Part shown: piece by piece, positions 15,152 to 24,183 of the stretch | Layout of the letters: the number at the start of each line of letters is the position of its first letter | Position numbering within the stretch: the stretch's first letter is position 1 | From: a virus | DNA: 44,429 nucleotides | Strand: one strand, 5' to 3' | IMG/VR virus record: IMGVR_UViG_3300025284_000071 | Coordinates: 1 to 44,429 of that record | Made by a program: the position numbers and the translations under genes | Notes under the pieces: generated by a model | What the model was told of the DNA's origin: nothing | What the model saw: the letters and a program-made list of their open reading frames with translations, nothing else | Databases searched by the model: none

Positions 15152-16315
15152 TCATGCTTCGGTGCTTCTGCCTTCTTGCCCTTCAACGCCTGCGGCCTGC
15201 TCGGTCTCAAGCGTGAGTTGGCTGATGTAGCCCGCTTGGTCGATCGTGTGGCGCACGCTGGCCACGATCCAGGGTGTTTGGTCGATCTTCCGCTTGTAGC
15301 CGGCCACTCGCGCGGGCCGCTGCGGCGTGATGTCGGCGCGGCCATAGGCGAGGGTGATCTCGAAATCGAAGATCCCGCGCTGAATGCGCAGCCACTCGGC
15401 GCGGGCTGCGGCCAAGGCGTCCGCTTCGCTCGCGAAGGTCGTGCGCAGTTCCTTCGCGCGGCCACTCAGGCCGGCGATGACGCTGCTGCGGCGCCCAGTC
15501 TTGATGTTGTTCCACCATGCTTTCACACCGCTGTACGCATCGCGATCGGCGCGGCTCCAGCGGTGTCTGTCGCCATCCTGCCGCGTGATGACTACCGGCG
15601 GTAGCACCTTGCCGCTCGGCGTGCGCGCGGCGCGCGCCTGGCTGAACAGGAGCTTGCCGTTCTTCACGGTGCACAGGCAGTCGTAGGTCTGAGCCAGCCG
15701 GCGGAGAAAGGACGCATCCGATTCGCCGAGCTGGTCGGCGTGCTTGACCTTGCGCGAGGCGATTTCCTTGGCGACGACGGCCTCGATGCGGTTGCGCTTG
15801 GCCACGCTGTTGACGATGGCGCCGACGGTGGTCTTGTGCCATGACTCGTCGCGCAGGGTGCGCAGGCTGTCGAGCAGGTTGGCGGCGCGTGCGCGGATGG
15901 TGATCTCGTCGGGCGTGCCGGCGTACTCCACCGCCTGCACGGTGTAGGTGCCTTTCTCGACCAGGCCGACGGGGAAGCCCATCTCTTCGGTGGTGAGCTG
16001 GCGGTAGGGCGCCGCGTTGGGCTCGGCGAGCCAGCCGATGGCCACTTCGACGGTGTCGCCGGTTTCCGGGAGCTCTACGGCGCCATCGTGGTCGCTCACG
16101 ACGAGCTCGACCTCATCGGCATCGTTCTGCCGGTCATCGGTGATGGTCAGCCGCACGAAGCGCGGCAGGATGCGATCCGACACGTTCGCGCCGTTGACGG
16201 TGATGCGCCAGATGGGCGTGAGGTGCGCCGCGGCGCGCCGGGTGTCGCGTCTGCAGCTGTTGGCGCTGACATTGACCGTCGGCAGCGTGGCGGTGATGGC
16301 ATCTACGTCGGACAT
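15152..16315 (-). CDS. D: Tail protein gpD (baseplate hub, T4 gp27-like)
   Basis: A 387-residue homologue of P2 gpD, which forms the hub between tail tube and spike. N-terminal PIWRITVNGANVSDRILPRFVRLTITD, the middle ANLLDSLRTLRDESWHKTTVGAIVN and DASFLRRLAQTYDCLCTVKNGKLLFSQ are typical of the family. It is the last gene of the tail cluster U-T-E-FII-FI, read leftward. The C-terminal tail (EGQEGRSTEA) is short and disordered. Unlike in P2, no ogr gene follows it; cargo genes do. Confidence 0.93.
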   Translation of the reverse strand: MSDVDAITATLPTVNVSANSCRRDTRRAAAHLTPIWRITVNGANVSDRILPRFVRLTITDDRQNDADEVELVVSDHDGAVELPETGDTVEVAIGWLAEPNAAPYRQLTTEEMGFPVGLVEKGTYTVQAVEYAGTPDEITIRARAANLLDSLRTLRDESWHKTTVGAIVNSVAKRNRIEAVVAKEIASRKVKHADQLGESDASFLRRLAQTYDCLCTVKNGKLLFSQARAARTPSGKVLPPVVITRQDGDRHRWSRADRDAYSGVKAWWNNIKTGRRSSVIAGLSGRAKELRTTFASEADALAAARAEWLRIQRGIFDFEITLAYGRADITPQRPARVAGYKRKIDQTPWIVASVRHTIDQAGYISQLTLETEQAAGVEGQEGRSTEA

Positions 16316-16322
16316 GGTCTGT

Positions 16323-16814
16323 TCAAACCGCGCTGGCGCCTACGCCCAGCGACAGGCCCATGTTGTCCGCCGCGTCCTGCAGCAGGGCGCCCAGGTCGCC
16401 CATGCTGTCGGCGATGAGCTGTTCGGCGACTTCCTGGGCGTCTTGGTCGACGCGCTGCAGCGTGAGGGTGAACTCGATGCGGCGCGCCTCGCCGGTCTCA
16501 AAGAAGAGGGTTCGGGTTTCCTGCAGCTCGGTGATGACGAAGGCACCGTAGATGGTGCCGGTGCCTTCCACCAGCACCCATGCGGCGCCCTGGTCGGCCA
16601 TGAGGCGCAGCACCGACAGGCTGGCCGGGGTGCCCGCGAATTCGGGCACCACGATGCCATTGAGCGTGATGATGTCGTCGCCCGGCCCGAGGTACTGCGA
16701 CGCATTGCGCGCGCCCACGAGCGGCTGCGAGGCGTGCTTCCAGCTGCTGCGGCGCTGCAGTTCCTGATAGCTCAGCGTGTCGAGCGAGAAGACGAAGAGG
16801 CCTAGGCAGAGCAT
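16323..16814 (-). CDS. U: Tail protein gpU (tail terminator)
   Basis: A 163-residue gpU family protein. It starts at the ATG at 16814, 8 bp after the T stop, and reads MLCLGLFVFSLDTLSYQELQ. The body contains QRRSSWKHASQPLVGARNASQ, the core P2 gpU signature, and ends with a helical region. It acts in tail assembly, probably capping the tube. The spacing of a few bases to both T and D indicates one operon. Confidence 0.92.
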   Translation of the reverse strand: MLCLGLFVFSLDTLSYQELQRRSSWKHASQPLVGARNASQYLGPGDDIITLNGIVVPEFAGTPASLSVLRLMADQGAAWVLVEGTGTIYGAFVITELQETRTLFFETGEARRIEFTLTLQRVDQDAQEVAEQLIADSMGDLGALLQDAADNMGLSLGVGASAV

Positions 16815-16822
16815 GGCGGGTG

Positions 16823-19486
16823 TCAGTTGTCGTAGTCGATGAAGGCGCCGCGGGCGCGGGCGCGCTTGTCGGCATCGCGCTTGTCCAGCTCGGCACGGAT
16901 GGCGCGCGCCAGCTGCGCGGCATCGGCGCCGGGCGCTGCGGTGATGTGGATGGTGATGGTGTCGCCCTGCACGACGATGCCGCCGGCGGCGCGGCCGGCG
17001 GGTGCTGCGGCGAGTGGCGCGCGCGTGTCGAAGTTGCCGGGGGCGCGGGGGAACTCTGCCGCCATGGCGGGCATGGCCACGGCCGTCGCGCCGGCCATGC
17101 CCAGCGCCGCGGCGCGCAAGAGCGGCCGGGCGCGGTCGATGCCGATGGCGGCGCCCTCGACGATGTTCTCGCCGGCCTGCATGAACACGCGCGAGGGGCT
17201 GCGGATGCCGAGCTTTTCCTTGAACCAGCCGACGGTGGAGTCGGCCGCGCCGTTGATGGCGTCTTGCACGGTGCCGAGCATGCCGGTGATGCCGTTCGCC
17301 AGGCCCAGCATCATCTGCGCACCGAAGGTCGTGAACTTCGCCGGCAGCTCGATGCCGAACCACTGCATGACGCCGGCGAAGGCCTGATAGAACAGGCCGA
17401 GGGGCGACCAGTTGACGATGGCCGATCCCACAGTGGCCAGCGCCGCGGGCATAGAGCCGCCGAGGTACTGCCAGAAACCGGCGAACGCACCTTTCGCGCG
17501 CTCCCAAAGGCCGACGAAGAAGCCGCTGATCGGCCCCCAGTACTTGTAGATCAGGAACGCGGCCGTTGCGATGGCGGTGACGGCCAGGCCGATCGGGTTG
17601 AGCAGCAGTGCGCGGCCGAGCCACATGACGGCGGTCGCAGCGAACCCCAGCACGCGGGTGAGCACGGTGAGCACAGGTGAGAGCACCGCCGCCTTGACGC
17701 CGAAGAGGCCCAGGCCGTAGCGGACGACGGCGAAGGGGCCGAGCAGCGCCGCGGCGCCCAGGCTGAGCGCGCCGAAGCCGGCCGCCAGTAGGCCGACCCA
17801 CAGCACGGTCTTGCCGATGTACGAGGCGAGCACGGGGTGCTCCCGCGCGAACTGCGTGATGCGCTGCAGCGCGCTGCCCGCGGTGTTGAGCAGGCTGATG
17901 TAGGCCGGGAGCAGGGCGCGGCCGGCCGCCTGCATGGCGTCGTGGAAACGGGCCTGCGCTTCGAGTTCCTTCCCGCTCAGGCTGTCTCGCGCCCTGGCGT
18001 CCAGTTCGTCGATCCCGAAGGCGCCGGCGTTGAGCTTCGCGTTCTTGTGGATCTGGTCTCTCATCATGAACATCTGAGAGAAGAGGCTCGACGCCGTGCG
18101 GTTGCTAAAAATGGAGCCGATGGCGTCGTTCACCTGGTCCTGGCTGGTGAGGCCCTTGGCGGCCAGCGCCGGCAGGAGCACCTTCTCCATCCATTCGAAC
18201 TGGTTGGTGCGGAAGAGGTCGCTGCCCTTCAGCGCGCCAGGGTCGAGAAACGAGACCTGCCCCGTCTTGTCGTGCTTCACCTTCGACGGGTCACCGATCA
18301 GGTCGTACTTCATCAGGTTCTGCGCAGCGCGTTTGGTGGTGCGGCCCTGGTAGAGGTTCTGGTAGGCGGACATGGTGGCCACGCCGGCGCTGGCGCCGCC
18401 CATGATCTGCACGATGGGCTCGAGCTGGTAGTACATCGCCTCGCTGGAGAGGCCCTTGGCGGCAATGCCGCCGCGCTTGACGAAGTCGAGCCATTGCGTG
18501 GAGTCGACGCGGCCGCCGGTGGCGGTGATCACGCGCTGCACCATGTCGGCCTGCTTGGTGAACTCTTCCTTGCTGCTCAGGCCGTTGCGTGCCTCGATGA
18601 CTTTGAGCATGTCCATGAATTTGCGTTCGTTCTCGGTGCCTTGCTCCTCGCCGAACATGGCCTTGTTCGCGAACTTCATCTTCGCCATCGCGGGCATGAC
18701 CATTTCGGCGTGGTGCACGTCGGCGAATGCGGTGGTGGCGTCCAGCATCAGCCCGAGGTTGTCGTTCATGCTGGTGCCGTAGGTCTTCATGCGCTTCGCG
18801 TAGTCGATGGCCTTCTCGGACTCTTCCTTGCCCAGGCCCAGCGATTCGATGCGCGCCGTCGTGGTTTCGTATTCGCGGATCTGGTGCAGCGGCTCGGTGA
18901 CGGCGCGGCGGATGCCGTAGGCGGTGCCCACGCCCGCAGCGCCGGCCATTGCCAGATGCCCGGCCGTGGCGCGGGTGCTGTTGAAGCTCTTTTGCAGCAG
19001 AGCCTTGCGGTTGCTCGCGTTGGCCAGCGCTTCGAGGCGCGCCTTCTGCTGGGCGATGGCGCTATTGGTCGAGGTGATCTCCGCCTGCAGGCGGTGCTGG
19101 TCCGCAGACAGCTTGCCGATGCCGCTGGCAGTGGCCGCGGTGCGCAGCTGCACGAGGGCGTGGCGCTGCTTGTCGTAGGCGGCCGTCGCGCGGTCGACCT
19201 GGCCTTGCAGGGCGCGGGCCTGATCGCTGTTCGCACCGTAGGTGCGCGTGACGCTGTCGAGGTTGGCGCGCAGCACCTTCAGGCTGTTGCCCTGCTTGGA
19301 CAGCTCGGCCTGGTACTTGCGGATTGAGTTGACCTGGCCGAGCTGGCCGTTCAGCAGCTTGAGGGCGTCGCGCGACTGTTTCAGGCTCGCGGCCGTGGCC
19401 TTGCTCTGCGCGTCGAGCGGCTTGAGTTCGTTGACCGCCTTGGCCGCGCCGGCCAGGATCAGCTTGAGGGTTAGCGCGGTGGCCAT
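16823..19486 (-). CDS. T: Tape measure protein gpT
   Basis: An 887-residue protein that sets tail length and passes through the tube on infection. The N-terminal 170 residues form long coiled coils (LKQSRDALKLLNGQLGQ, QQKARLEALANASNRKALLQ). The middle holds the phage-related tail protein domain. Hydrophobic segments follow around residues 550-660 (VLWVGLLAAGFGALSLGAAA). An Ala/Arg-rich C-terminus closes the protein. At the usual ratio for such proteins its length predicts a tail of about 130 nm. It lies directly after the E/E' pair, as in P2. Confidence 0.93.
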   Translation of the reverse strand: MATALTLKLILAGAAKAVNELKPLDAQSKATAASLKQSRDALKLLNGQLGQVNSIRKYQAELSKQGNSLKVLRANLDSVTRTYGANSDQARALQGQVDRATAAYDKQRHALVQLRTAATASGIGKLSADQHRLQAEITSTNSAIAQQKARLEALANASNRKALLQKSFNSTRATAGHLAMAGAAGVGTAYGIRRAVTEPLHQIREYETTTARIESLGLGKEESEKAIDYAKRMKTYGTSMNDNLGLMLDATTAFADVHHAEMVMPAMAKMKFANKAMFGEEQGTENERKFMDMLKVIEARNGLSSKEEFTKQADMVQRVITATGGRVDSTQWLDFVKRGGIAAKGLSSEAMYYQLEPIVQIMGGASAGVATMSAYQNLYQGRTTKRAAQNLMKYDLIGDPSKVKHDKTGQVSFLDPGALKGSDLFRTNQFEWMEKVLLPALAAKGLTSQDQVNDAIGSIFSNRTASSLFSQMFMMRDQIHKNAKLNAGAFGIDELDARARDSLSGKELEAQARFHDAMQAAGRALLPAYISLLNTAGSALQRITQFAREHPVLASYIGKTVLWVGLLAAGFGALSLGAAALLGPFAVVRYGLGLFGVKAAVLSPVLTVLTRVLGFAATAVMWLGRALLLNPIGLAVTAIATAAFLIYKYWGPISGFFVGLWERAKGAFAGFWQYLGGSMPAALATVGSAIVNWSPLGLFYQAFAGVMQWFGIELPAKFTTFGAQMMLGLANGITGMLGTVQDAINGAADSTVGWFKEKLGIRSPSRVFMQAGENIVEGAAIGIDRARPLLRAAALGMAGATAVAMPAMAAEFPRAPGNFDTRAPLAAAPAGRAAGGIVVQGDTITIHITAAPGADAAQLARAIRAELDKRDADKRARARGAFIDYDN

Positions 19487-19507
19487 GATGGTTCGAAGGT
19501 GTTGCGG

Positions 19508-19977
19508 TCAGTCGTCGTGCTTGCTCGGGGCGTAGCGTTTGCGGGCGGCCTCGCGCCAGTCCATCAGCTCGGCCAGGGGGAGGCCGTCCATGTCCTGAGG
19601 GCGCCAGTGGAAAACCAGCGCCAGATCCGCCATGGCGTCCTCTACGCGCTCTGCAAGACCGCGTCCCGAACTGCTTTCTTCAACAAAAAACTGATGACGA
19701 CGCCTCCCGCCTCGGACAGGTCCGCGGGGTCGAGCTGCGCGCACTCTGGCGGCGTGAGGCTGGGCGAGGTGATGCGTGGCAGCAGCTTGAGCAGTTCGTC
19801 GGCGTCGGCCGCGTGCAGCCGCTGCAGCGAGAGGCCGCGCAGCTCGCCGGCGTTGGGCTTGCGCAGGACGATCTCGGCGATGGTGGTGGTGCCGCGCTGG
19901 ATGGGCGTGTCGAGCGTGATGGTGTTGGGCACGCTGGGCGCGATGGTGGCGGTGGGCTGTTGGGCGTCGTCGTTCAT
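19508..19977 (-). CDS. E': Tail assembly chaperone fusion gpE+E' (-1 frameshift product)
   Basis: The extended chaperone is made by a -1 ribosomal frameshift near the end of E. Reading starts at 19977. At T TTT TTG (19690-19684) the ribosome slips back and continues from 19684 as GTT GAA GAA to the stop at 19508. This gives about 156 residues. The added part (EDAMADLALVFHWRPQD, LPLAELMDWREAARKRY) is the expected E' region. The same heptamer and arrangement are known for P2 E+E', so the two frames are not a sequencing error. The fusion acts with gpE to guide the tape measure during tail assembly. Confidence 0.9.
19642..19977 (-). CDS. E: Tail assembly chaperone gpE
   Basis: The unshifted product has 111 residues (MNDDAQQPTATIAPSVP to AVLQSA). 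The family pattern is visible: TIQRGTTTIAEIVLRKPNAGELRGLSL-like strand and helix, then DADELLKLLPRIT and LTPPECAQLDPADL. It is more abundant than the fusion and binds the tape measure before the tube forms. It begins 54 bp after FII. Confidence 0.9.
   Translation of the reverse strand: MNDDAQQPTATIAPSVPNTITLDTPIQRGTTTIAEIVLRKPNAGELRGLSLQRLHAADADELLKLLPRITSPSLTPPECAQLDPADLSEAGGVVISFLLKKAVRDAVLQSA
19684..19690 (-). other. Slippery heptamer T TTT TTG for E/E'
   Basis: In the gpE frame the codons are AGT TTT TTG, so the heptamer has the X XXY YYZ phase needed for tandem tRNA slippage. The -1 frame continues open to 19508 with conserved E' content. This is the same heptamer as in phage P2. Confidence 0.9.
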
Positions 19978-20030
19978 GGTGGTGACTCGGTTCGAAGGGG
20001 AAGGGCGGGGGGCGAGGTTGCGGCTTGGCG

Positions 20031-20555
20031 TCAGTTGACGCCGAAGGCCATGCCGATGGCGGCGCGGATGGCGTCGTACTGGTCGGTGCCGCCGACGCGG
20101 AACACCATGCCGGGCACGTCGATCTCCAGCAGTTCCTGGGCATTGACGGTCAGCTTGTAGTAGCTGGCGGCAATGGTGAACTCGTGGTCGTTGTCTTCGC
20201 CGGCTTTGGCCTCGTTGGGGTTCCACTCGCGCAGGCGCCCGCGGATGACGACTTCGGCCGCGGTCACTTGGCCGGTGGATTCGTCCTGGTAGGCGCCAGC
20301 GAACCGGAAGATGTTGGCGCCGACGGTCTGCGAGCCCAGCATCGCGATGAGCTGGGTCTTCAGGCCGCCGGCCTTGATGCCTAGCTCGAGCTTTTCGTGG
20401 CCGAGATCGATCTCGACCGGGCCATGCATGCCGCCGGCGCGGTATTCCTCGGTCTTCTTCGTGATCTTGGGAAGGGTGACGCTGGGGATCTCGCCGACCC
20501 AGCTTTCGCCGTCGCCGAACATGGCGAAGTTCTTGAGTTTCTTGGGCAGTGCCAT
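20031..20555 (-). CDS. FII: Tail tube protein gpFII
   Basis: A 174-residue major tail tube protein. MALPKKLKNFAMFGDGESWVG, the GGMHGPVEIDLGHEKLELGI segment and LTVNAQELLEIDVPGMVFRV are hallmarks of the P2 FII family. It polymerises inside the sheath. ATG at 20555, 37 bp after the sheath gene stop. Confidence 0.95.
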   Translation of the reverse strand: MALPKKLKNFAMFGDGESWVGEIPSVTLPKITKKTEEYRAGGMHGPVEIDLGHEKLELGIKAGGLKTQLIAMLGSQTVGANIFRFAGAYQDESTGQVTAAEVVIRGRLREWNPNEAKAGEDNDHEFTIAASYYKLTVNAQELLEIDVPGMVFRVGGTDQYDAIRAAIGMAFGVN

Positions 20556-20591
20556 GGTGGTGTGCTCCTATGCGTGATGCGTTGACGCCGT

Positions 20592-21788
20592 TCAGGCGGC
20601 CTGCACGGCCGCGGCGAAGTTGGCGAGAAAGTCGTCGGTGATGGTCTGGCGGAAGCCCAGGTCTTCGAGCGGCGGCACCGGCGTGTAGCGGTAGCTGATG
20701 CGCAGGCGGCCGACGAAGAGTTCTTCTTTCGGGTTCAGGTCGGGGTTGATGAAGGCTTCGAAGCCGATCAGGTAGCCGCCCGTGACGAGGTCTTTGCCCT
20801 TGGCGTTGATGTTCTCGAGCATGTCCTTCACGAGCGTGGGGTGCATCGGCTTGTCCACGAACGTGAAATGCGCCTCGGCCATCGTGTCTGCCAGCACTTG
20901 GGCGGTGCGGGTGTAGTTTTCGAAGAAGAACTTCCCGCCCTGGGCTTCGGTGGTGCGGTTGCCCCAGAAGCGATAGCCGCTGCGGTTGATGATGGTCGTG
21001 ACTTCGAGCGCGTTGAGGTAGGTCGTGTCGCTGCTCGGGCTCTGCAGGTCGAAGAACACGTCCGCGCTGATGCCCTGCGGGCCATTGACCACGATGTTTG
21101 ACAGCGTCTTGTGCCAGCCGATCTGCTGGTCGAGCTTGGCGCGCAGGCCCAGCGCGTAGCCGATGGCGGGCACCGTCTCGACGTCGTTGGTGACGGTGTC
21201 CCACGCGAGGAAACTGGGCCAGATGACCATCAGCTCGCGCTTGCCGAACTTGGCGCGGTAGGTGGTGGCCTCTTCCTTCGTGGTGGCGTAGGCCATGCCG
21301 TCGGCCTTGCGCGCTGCGACGTAGCCGAAGCCGCGCAGCGCCTCGGCCACGACGCCGATCTCGACCGCGACGGCCTCGGTGTCGAGGCCGGGCGCGCCGA
21401 TGATGCGCGGCTTGTAGCCGAGCTGGCCCTGTGCGGCCAGCAGCGCCTGCAGGCCGGTCTTCTGGCCGGTGGCGGTGGTGGTGCCGATGACGTTGCTGGT
21501 GGTCGCGGCATCGTCGGCGCCGGGCTCGACGCGAACGACGATGGTGACGGCCTGCGCCTGCTGGCCGATCGCCTTCAGCGCCTTGGCCAGCGTGCCGGTG
21601 GCGCCCGCCTTGCCGACGCTGCCGCCGGGGTTGGTGAGCAGCACCGGGGTGTTGAGCGGGAAGGCCGCCGGGTCGGCCTGCGGGGCGGTGGCCACGAGGC
21701 CGATGATGGCCGTGCTGACGACGCGGATGGTGGCGCCGCCTTCCTCGACTTCGAAGACGCGTACGCCGTGGTGGTATTCGGTGGACAT
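20592..21788 (-). CDS. FI: Tail sheath protein gpFI
   Basis: A 398-residue contractile sheath subunit. Typical start MSTEYHHGVRVFEVEEGG. The middle has TNDVETVPAIGYALGLRAKL and GWHKTLSNIVVNGPQGI. The C-terminal domain contains GYRFWGNRTTE, FVDKPMHPTLVKDMLENIN and NPKEELFVGRLRISYRYTPV. This is full length for the P2 family. The preceding gap of 37 bp is where P2 has its PF late promoter; I see no clear Ogr site here. Confidence 0.95.
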   Translation of the reverse strand: MSTEYHHGVRVFEVEEGGATIRVVSTAIIGLVATAPQADPAAFPLNTPVLLTNPGGSVGKAGATGTLAKALKAIGQQAQAVTIVVRVEPGADDAATTSNVIGTTTATGQKTGLQALLAAQGQLGYKPRIIGAPGLDTEAVAVEIGVVAEALRGFGYVAARKADGMAYATTKEEATTYRAKFGKRELMVIWPSFLAWDTVTNDVETVPAIGYALGLRAKLDQQIGWHKTLSNIVVNGPQGISADVFFDLQSPSSDTTYLNALEVTTIINRSGYRFWGNRTTEAQGGKFFFENYTRTAQVLADTMAEAHFTFVDKPMHPTLVKDMLENINAKGKDLVTGGYLIGFEAFINPDLNPKEELFVGRLRISYRYTPVPPLEDLGFRQTITDDFLANFAAAVQAA

Positions 21789-21825
21789 GGGGGAGTGCTC
21801 CTGTGGTGATTCGGGTTGCCTGCGG

Positions 21826-22461
21826 CTACTCGGCCGCGGGCGGTTCAGTGGTCGAGCCGGCTTGCGCTTCGGCGGGCTCTTGCGCAGACGCTGCGGGCGG
21901 GGTTTCGAGCGGAGGCACGGATAGGCTCGGCAGCAAGCCGGTCAGGGTGCGCTCCGACGGTTCCGCCATGGCGCCGGACTTCACGCGATCGAGCAGTTCG
22001 TAGCAGGCGGCCCAGACTGCCGAGCGCCACGCGCGCAGCGCACGGCCCTCGTTCTGGAACTTGGGCACGGCGGGCTCTTCGGCGTAGGTGACGGCCGTCC
22101 TGATGTCGTCGTAGCCGAGCGACCGGGCCATGGCGTCCATGTATTCCTGCACGTAGGCGCGCAGGGAAGCGATGCGGTCATCGATGGTGCTGGGTGGCGG
22201 AGCCGGGGGCGGCGGCGGTACGACGGGGACCTCCGGTTGCGGTGCGGGCGGCAGGGGTTCCAACGCCCATTTGCCGCGCACCATGCGCGCCCGCATGCCG
22301 CTGGGGATATGCGGCGGCGCGGTTTCGGTTGCCAAGGCGGGATTGAGCAGCGCATAGACCGGCTTGCCGGTGCGCTCCGTAGCGACGGGATCGAGCGGGT
22401 GCACGGACTCGCCCACGAGGAATCCGCTGTCGGGATCGATCAGATAGATGGTCTTGGTCAT
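21826..22461 (-). CDS. Tail fibre partner / assembly protein
   Basis: 211 residues from the ATG at 22461. N-terminal MTKTIYLIDPDSGFLVGESV and the short block MRARMVRGKWALEP are seen in tail-fibre assembly or chaperone proteins. A proline-rich linker (around 69-91) leads to a helical domain (ASLRAYVQEYMDAMARSLGYDDIRTA) and an Ala/Pro/Glu-rich end. It occupies the place of P2 gene G, after the fibre gene. The function is inferred from position and partial resemblance. Confidence 0.7.
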   Translation of the reverse strand: MTKTIYLIDPDSGFLVGESVHPLDPVATERTGKPVYALLNPALATETAPPHIPSGMRARMVRGKWALEPLPPAPQPEVPVVPPPPPAPPPSTIDDRIASLRAYVQEYMDAMARSLGYDDIRTAVTYAEEPAVPKFQNEGRALRAWRSAVWAACYELLDRVKSGAMAEPSERTLTGLLPSLSVPPLETPPAASAQEPAEAQAGSTTEPPAAE

Positions 22462-22474
22462 GGGGGTGTCCGGG

Positions 22475-23605
22475 TCAGTAGCTGATCCACGCCGGGAAGG
22501 CCACGTTGCGCGGGCGTGCCTCGGAGCCGTCCGAATTGATCGAAATGCCCGTGGCGCTGTTGTTGAGCCAGATGCCGGTTTTCCTCGAATCGATACCGAC
22601 GTTGTGCCCGTGCGCGCCGTCGTAGTTGATGGGACGTGGCGAGTCGATGCTGAAGTCGGAGTACTGACCAGTTCCACGATCCGAGTCCGCGACGTTCTGC
22701 GGGACTTGCATGCCGTGGTTGTGCGCCCCCTGCGAGTCGGTCCAGGCGCCATGGACGTGACCCGGATCGTTGACGAAGTGGCCGTGTGCTGGGTCCGTGA
22801 CGCCGTGGGTATGGGCGGCGTTCCCACCCGCCTCGGCCGACCGCAGCACGCGTGATGCATTGACGCCTCGACCGTTGTCCAGGCATCGAATGAATTCGCC
22901 GCGGAGCTCCACGAGCGAGAACGTGCCAGCGCCGGAGAGCCCCAGCCGTGCGACCAAGTCGGGGTAGTTGGCCTGTTCGTAGCTCAGGTCGGCACGCACG
23001 GGCAGATAGCCGGGAATGCTCGACGGGTTGTCGTAGCTGTATAGCAACATGCCGGGCTGATGCCAGGGCGCGCGCACGTAGGCGGTGCCGTTCCAGACCA
23101 TCTGCCGGATATGCGGGGTTTGCACCGTGATGACGGGGCCGAGGTTCACGTTCGGGACCGCAACAATGGGGCCTCGGATGGCGTACATCGGGTGCGGGTC
23201 TGGGTCCGCGAAGTGAGCGGCGAGATCGGCGTCGGTCGCGTACTGAGGATGCGGATTAATCTTGGCTTCGTGCGCAGCCGTCGAGTCGCTGAGCGCCGCA
23301 TTCAGCTCCGCCGCGGTATGGCCCCAGCGCGTCCATTTCGTCGGGTCGCTGCCGGGCGCGACGTTGAGGCTGTCGCCCATGCTGCGCCAGGTGGTGCCCC
23401 CGTAGCTGACATAGGCCGAGTTGGCGGGATAGCTGAAGGCGGGATCCCACGGCGTGACATTGCGCACGCGCAGGAAGCGGGTGCGATTCGCAAGCTCGCG
23501 CGGGGGCCGGTTGTCGATGCCGGAGGGGCCCCCGAGGACCGGGTCATCTTCCTCGATCTGGTAGATGCCGGTTTCCCACTGGTCGGTTTCGTTGAGGTTG
23601 GCCAT
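22475..23605 (-). CDS. H: Tail fibre protein with collar-like receptor-binding tip
   Basis: A 376-residue host-recognition protein. The N-terminal about 150 residues carry LGGPSGIDNRPPRELANRT, a common baseplate-anchoring segment, and an INPHPQYAT / DPDPHPMYA repeat. The middle has the tail-collar motif (GYLPVRADLSYEQANYPDL, LVELRGEFIRCLDNGRGV). The tip is rich in evenly spaced His (AHTHGV, AHGHFV, GHVHGA, AHNHGM), a pattern of metal-binding trimeric fibre tips. It is much shorter than P2 gpH (669 residues). The start overlaps the gpI stop (TGATG). Confidence 0.88.
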   Translation of the reverse strand: MANLNETDQWETGIYQIEEDDPVLGGPSGIDNRPPRELANRTRFLRVRNVTPWDPAFSYPANSAYVSYGGTTWRSMGDSLNVAPGSDPTKWTRWGHTAAELNAALSDSTAAHEAKINPHPQYATDADLAAHFADPDPHPMYAIRGPIVAVPNVNLGPVITVQTPHIRQMVWNGTAYVRAPWHQPGMLLYSYDNPSSIPGYLPVRADLSYEQANYPDLVARLGLSGAGTFSLVELRGEFIRCLDNGRGVNASRVLRSAEAGGNAAHTHGVTDPAHGHFVNDPGHVHGAWTDSQGAHNHGMQVPQNVADSDRGTGQYSDFSIDSPRPINYDGAHGHNVGIDSRKTGIWLNNSATGISINSDGSEARPRNVAFPAWISY

Positions 23606-24183
23606 CAGGCGCTTCCGTGGTTGTAGGCGCCGTCACGTCGCGTGGCGCCGTTGTGGCTGTTGGCGACCGATGCGTAACGCAGCGCGACCAGATGGCAGCG
23701 CGCCGGCGCGACGGACGGCAGGAGCTTGCGCAGGCGCTCGGCCTGGGCGTTGGTGATGGGGCGCTGCAGCGCGACCATGTAGGTCGCCCAGGAGCTGGCA
23801 AGCGATGCGTGCGGATAGACGCCGTTGCGGCGGAACGTGCCGTCGTGGGTGCGCCCGCCGATGCGCTCGATGATGTCCACCTCTCCGAAGCCCAGCGAGC
23901 GGATCAGCAGGCGGATCGCCCAGGGCGTGCCCTTGTGCCGATGGATCTCGATGGAGTTCAGGATCAGCGCACGCTTCGCGTCGTCGGACCTCGCGTCCTG
24001 CCAGGCCTCTACGGAGAGCGTCCACGAGAGCCACGGCAGCAGCGGCGCGAGGCAAAGCATGGCCGTCCACAGGTGCCGCAGACCATCGGCGTCCAGATCC
24101 AGCGGTGAGGCGCCTGCGAGTGCCAGCTCCAGCGGCGTGCGGTTGGGCGGCAGCAGTCGCTGGGAAGGCGTGAGGCTAGACAC
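23605..24183 (-). CDS. I: Baseplate wedge protein gpI
   Basis: A 192-residue P2 gpI family protein: PPNRTPLELALAGA, LCLAPLLPWLSWTLSVEAWQ, then HRHKGTPWAIRLLIRSLGFG with the conserved GTPW-type motif. The start is a GTG at 24183 that overlaps the J stop by 8 nt. No nearer ATG fits the homology. The last residues (NSHNGATRRDGAYNHGSA) form a variable C-terminal tail. Confidence 0.92.
   Translation of the reverse strand: MSSLTPSQRLLPPNRTPLELALAGASPLDLDADGLRHLWTAMLCLAPLLPWLSWTLSVEAWQDARSDDAKRALILNSIEIHRHKGTPWAIRLLIRSLGFGEVDIIERIGGRTHDGTFRRNGVYPHASLASSWATYMVALQRPITNAQAERLRKLLPSVAPARCHLVALRYASVANSHNGATRRDGAYNHGSA

Noticed and set aside
17837-19327. Long plus-strand open frame opposite the tape measure gene
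   Set aside because: It is the antisense of a clearly conserved gene in high-GC DNA, with His/Arg/Gly/Val-rich meaningless sequence and no ribosome site.
19508-19977. E/E' frame change as a sequencing error or pseudogene
   Set aside because: The T TTT TTG heptamer is in the correct phase and the arrangement is the known P2 programmed frameshift.
22840-23010. A DNA inversion system exchanging tail-fibre ends
   Set aside because: There is one fibre gene with an intact tip, no inverted duplicate of its 3' end and no DNA invertase gene nearby.
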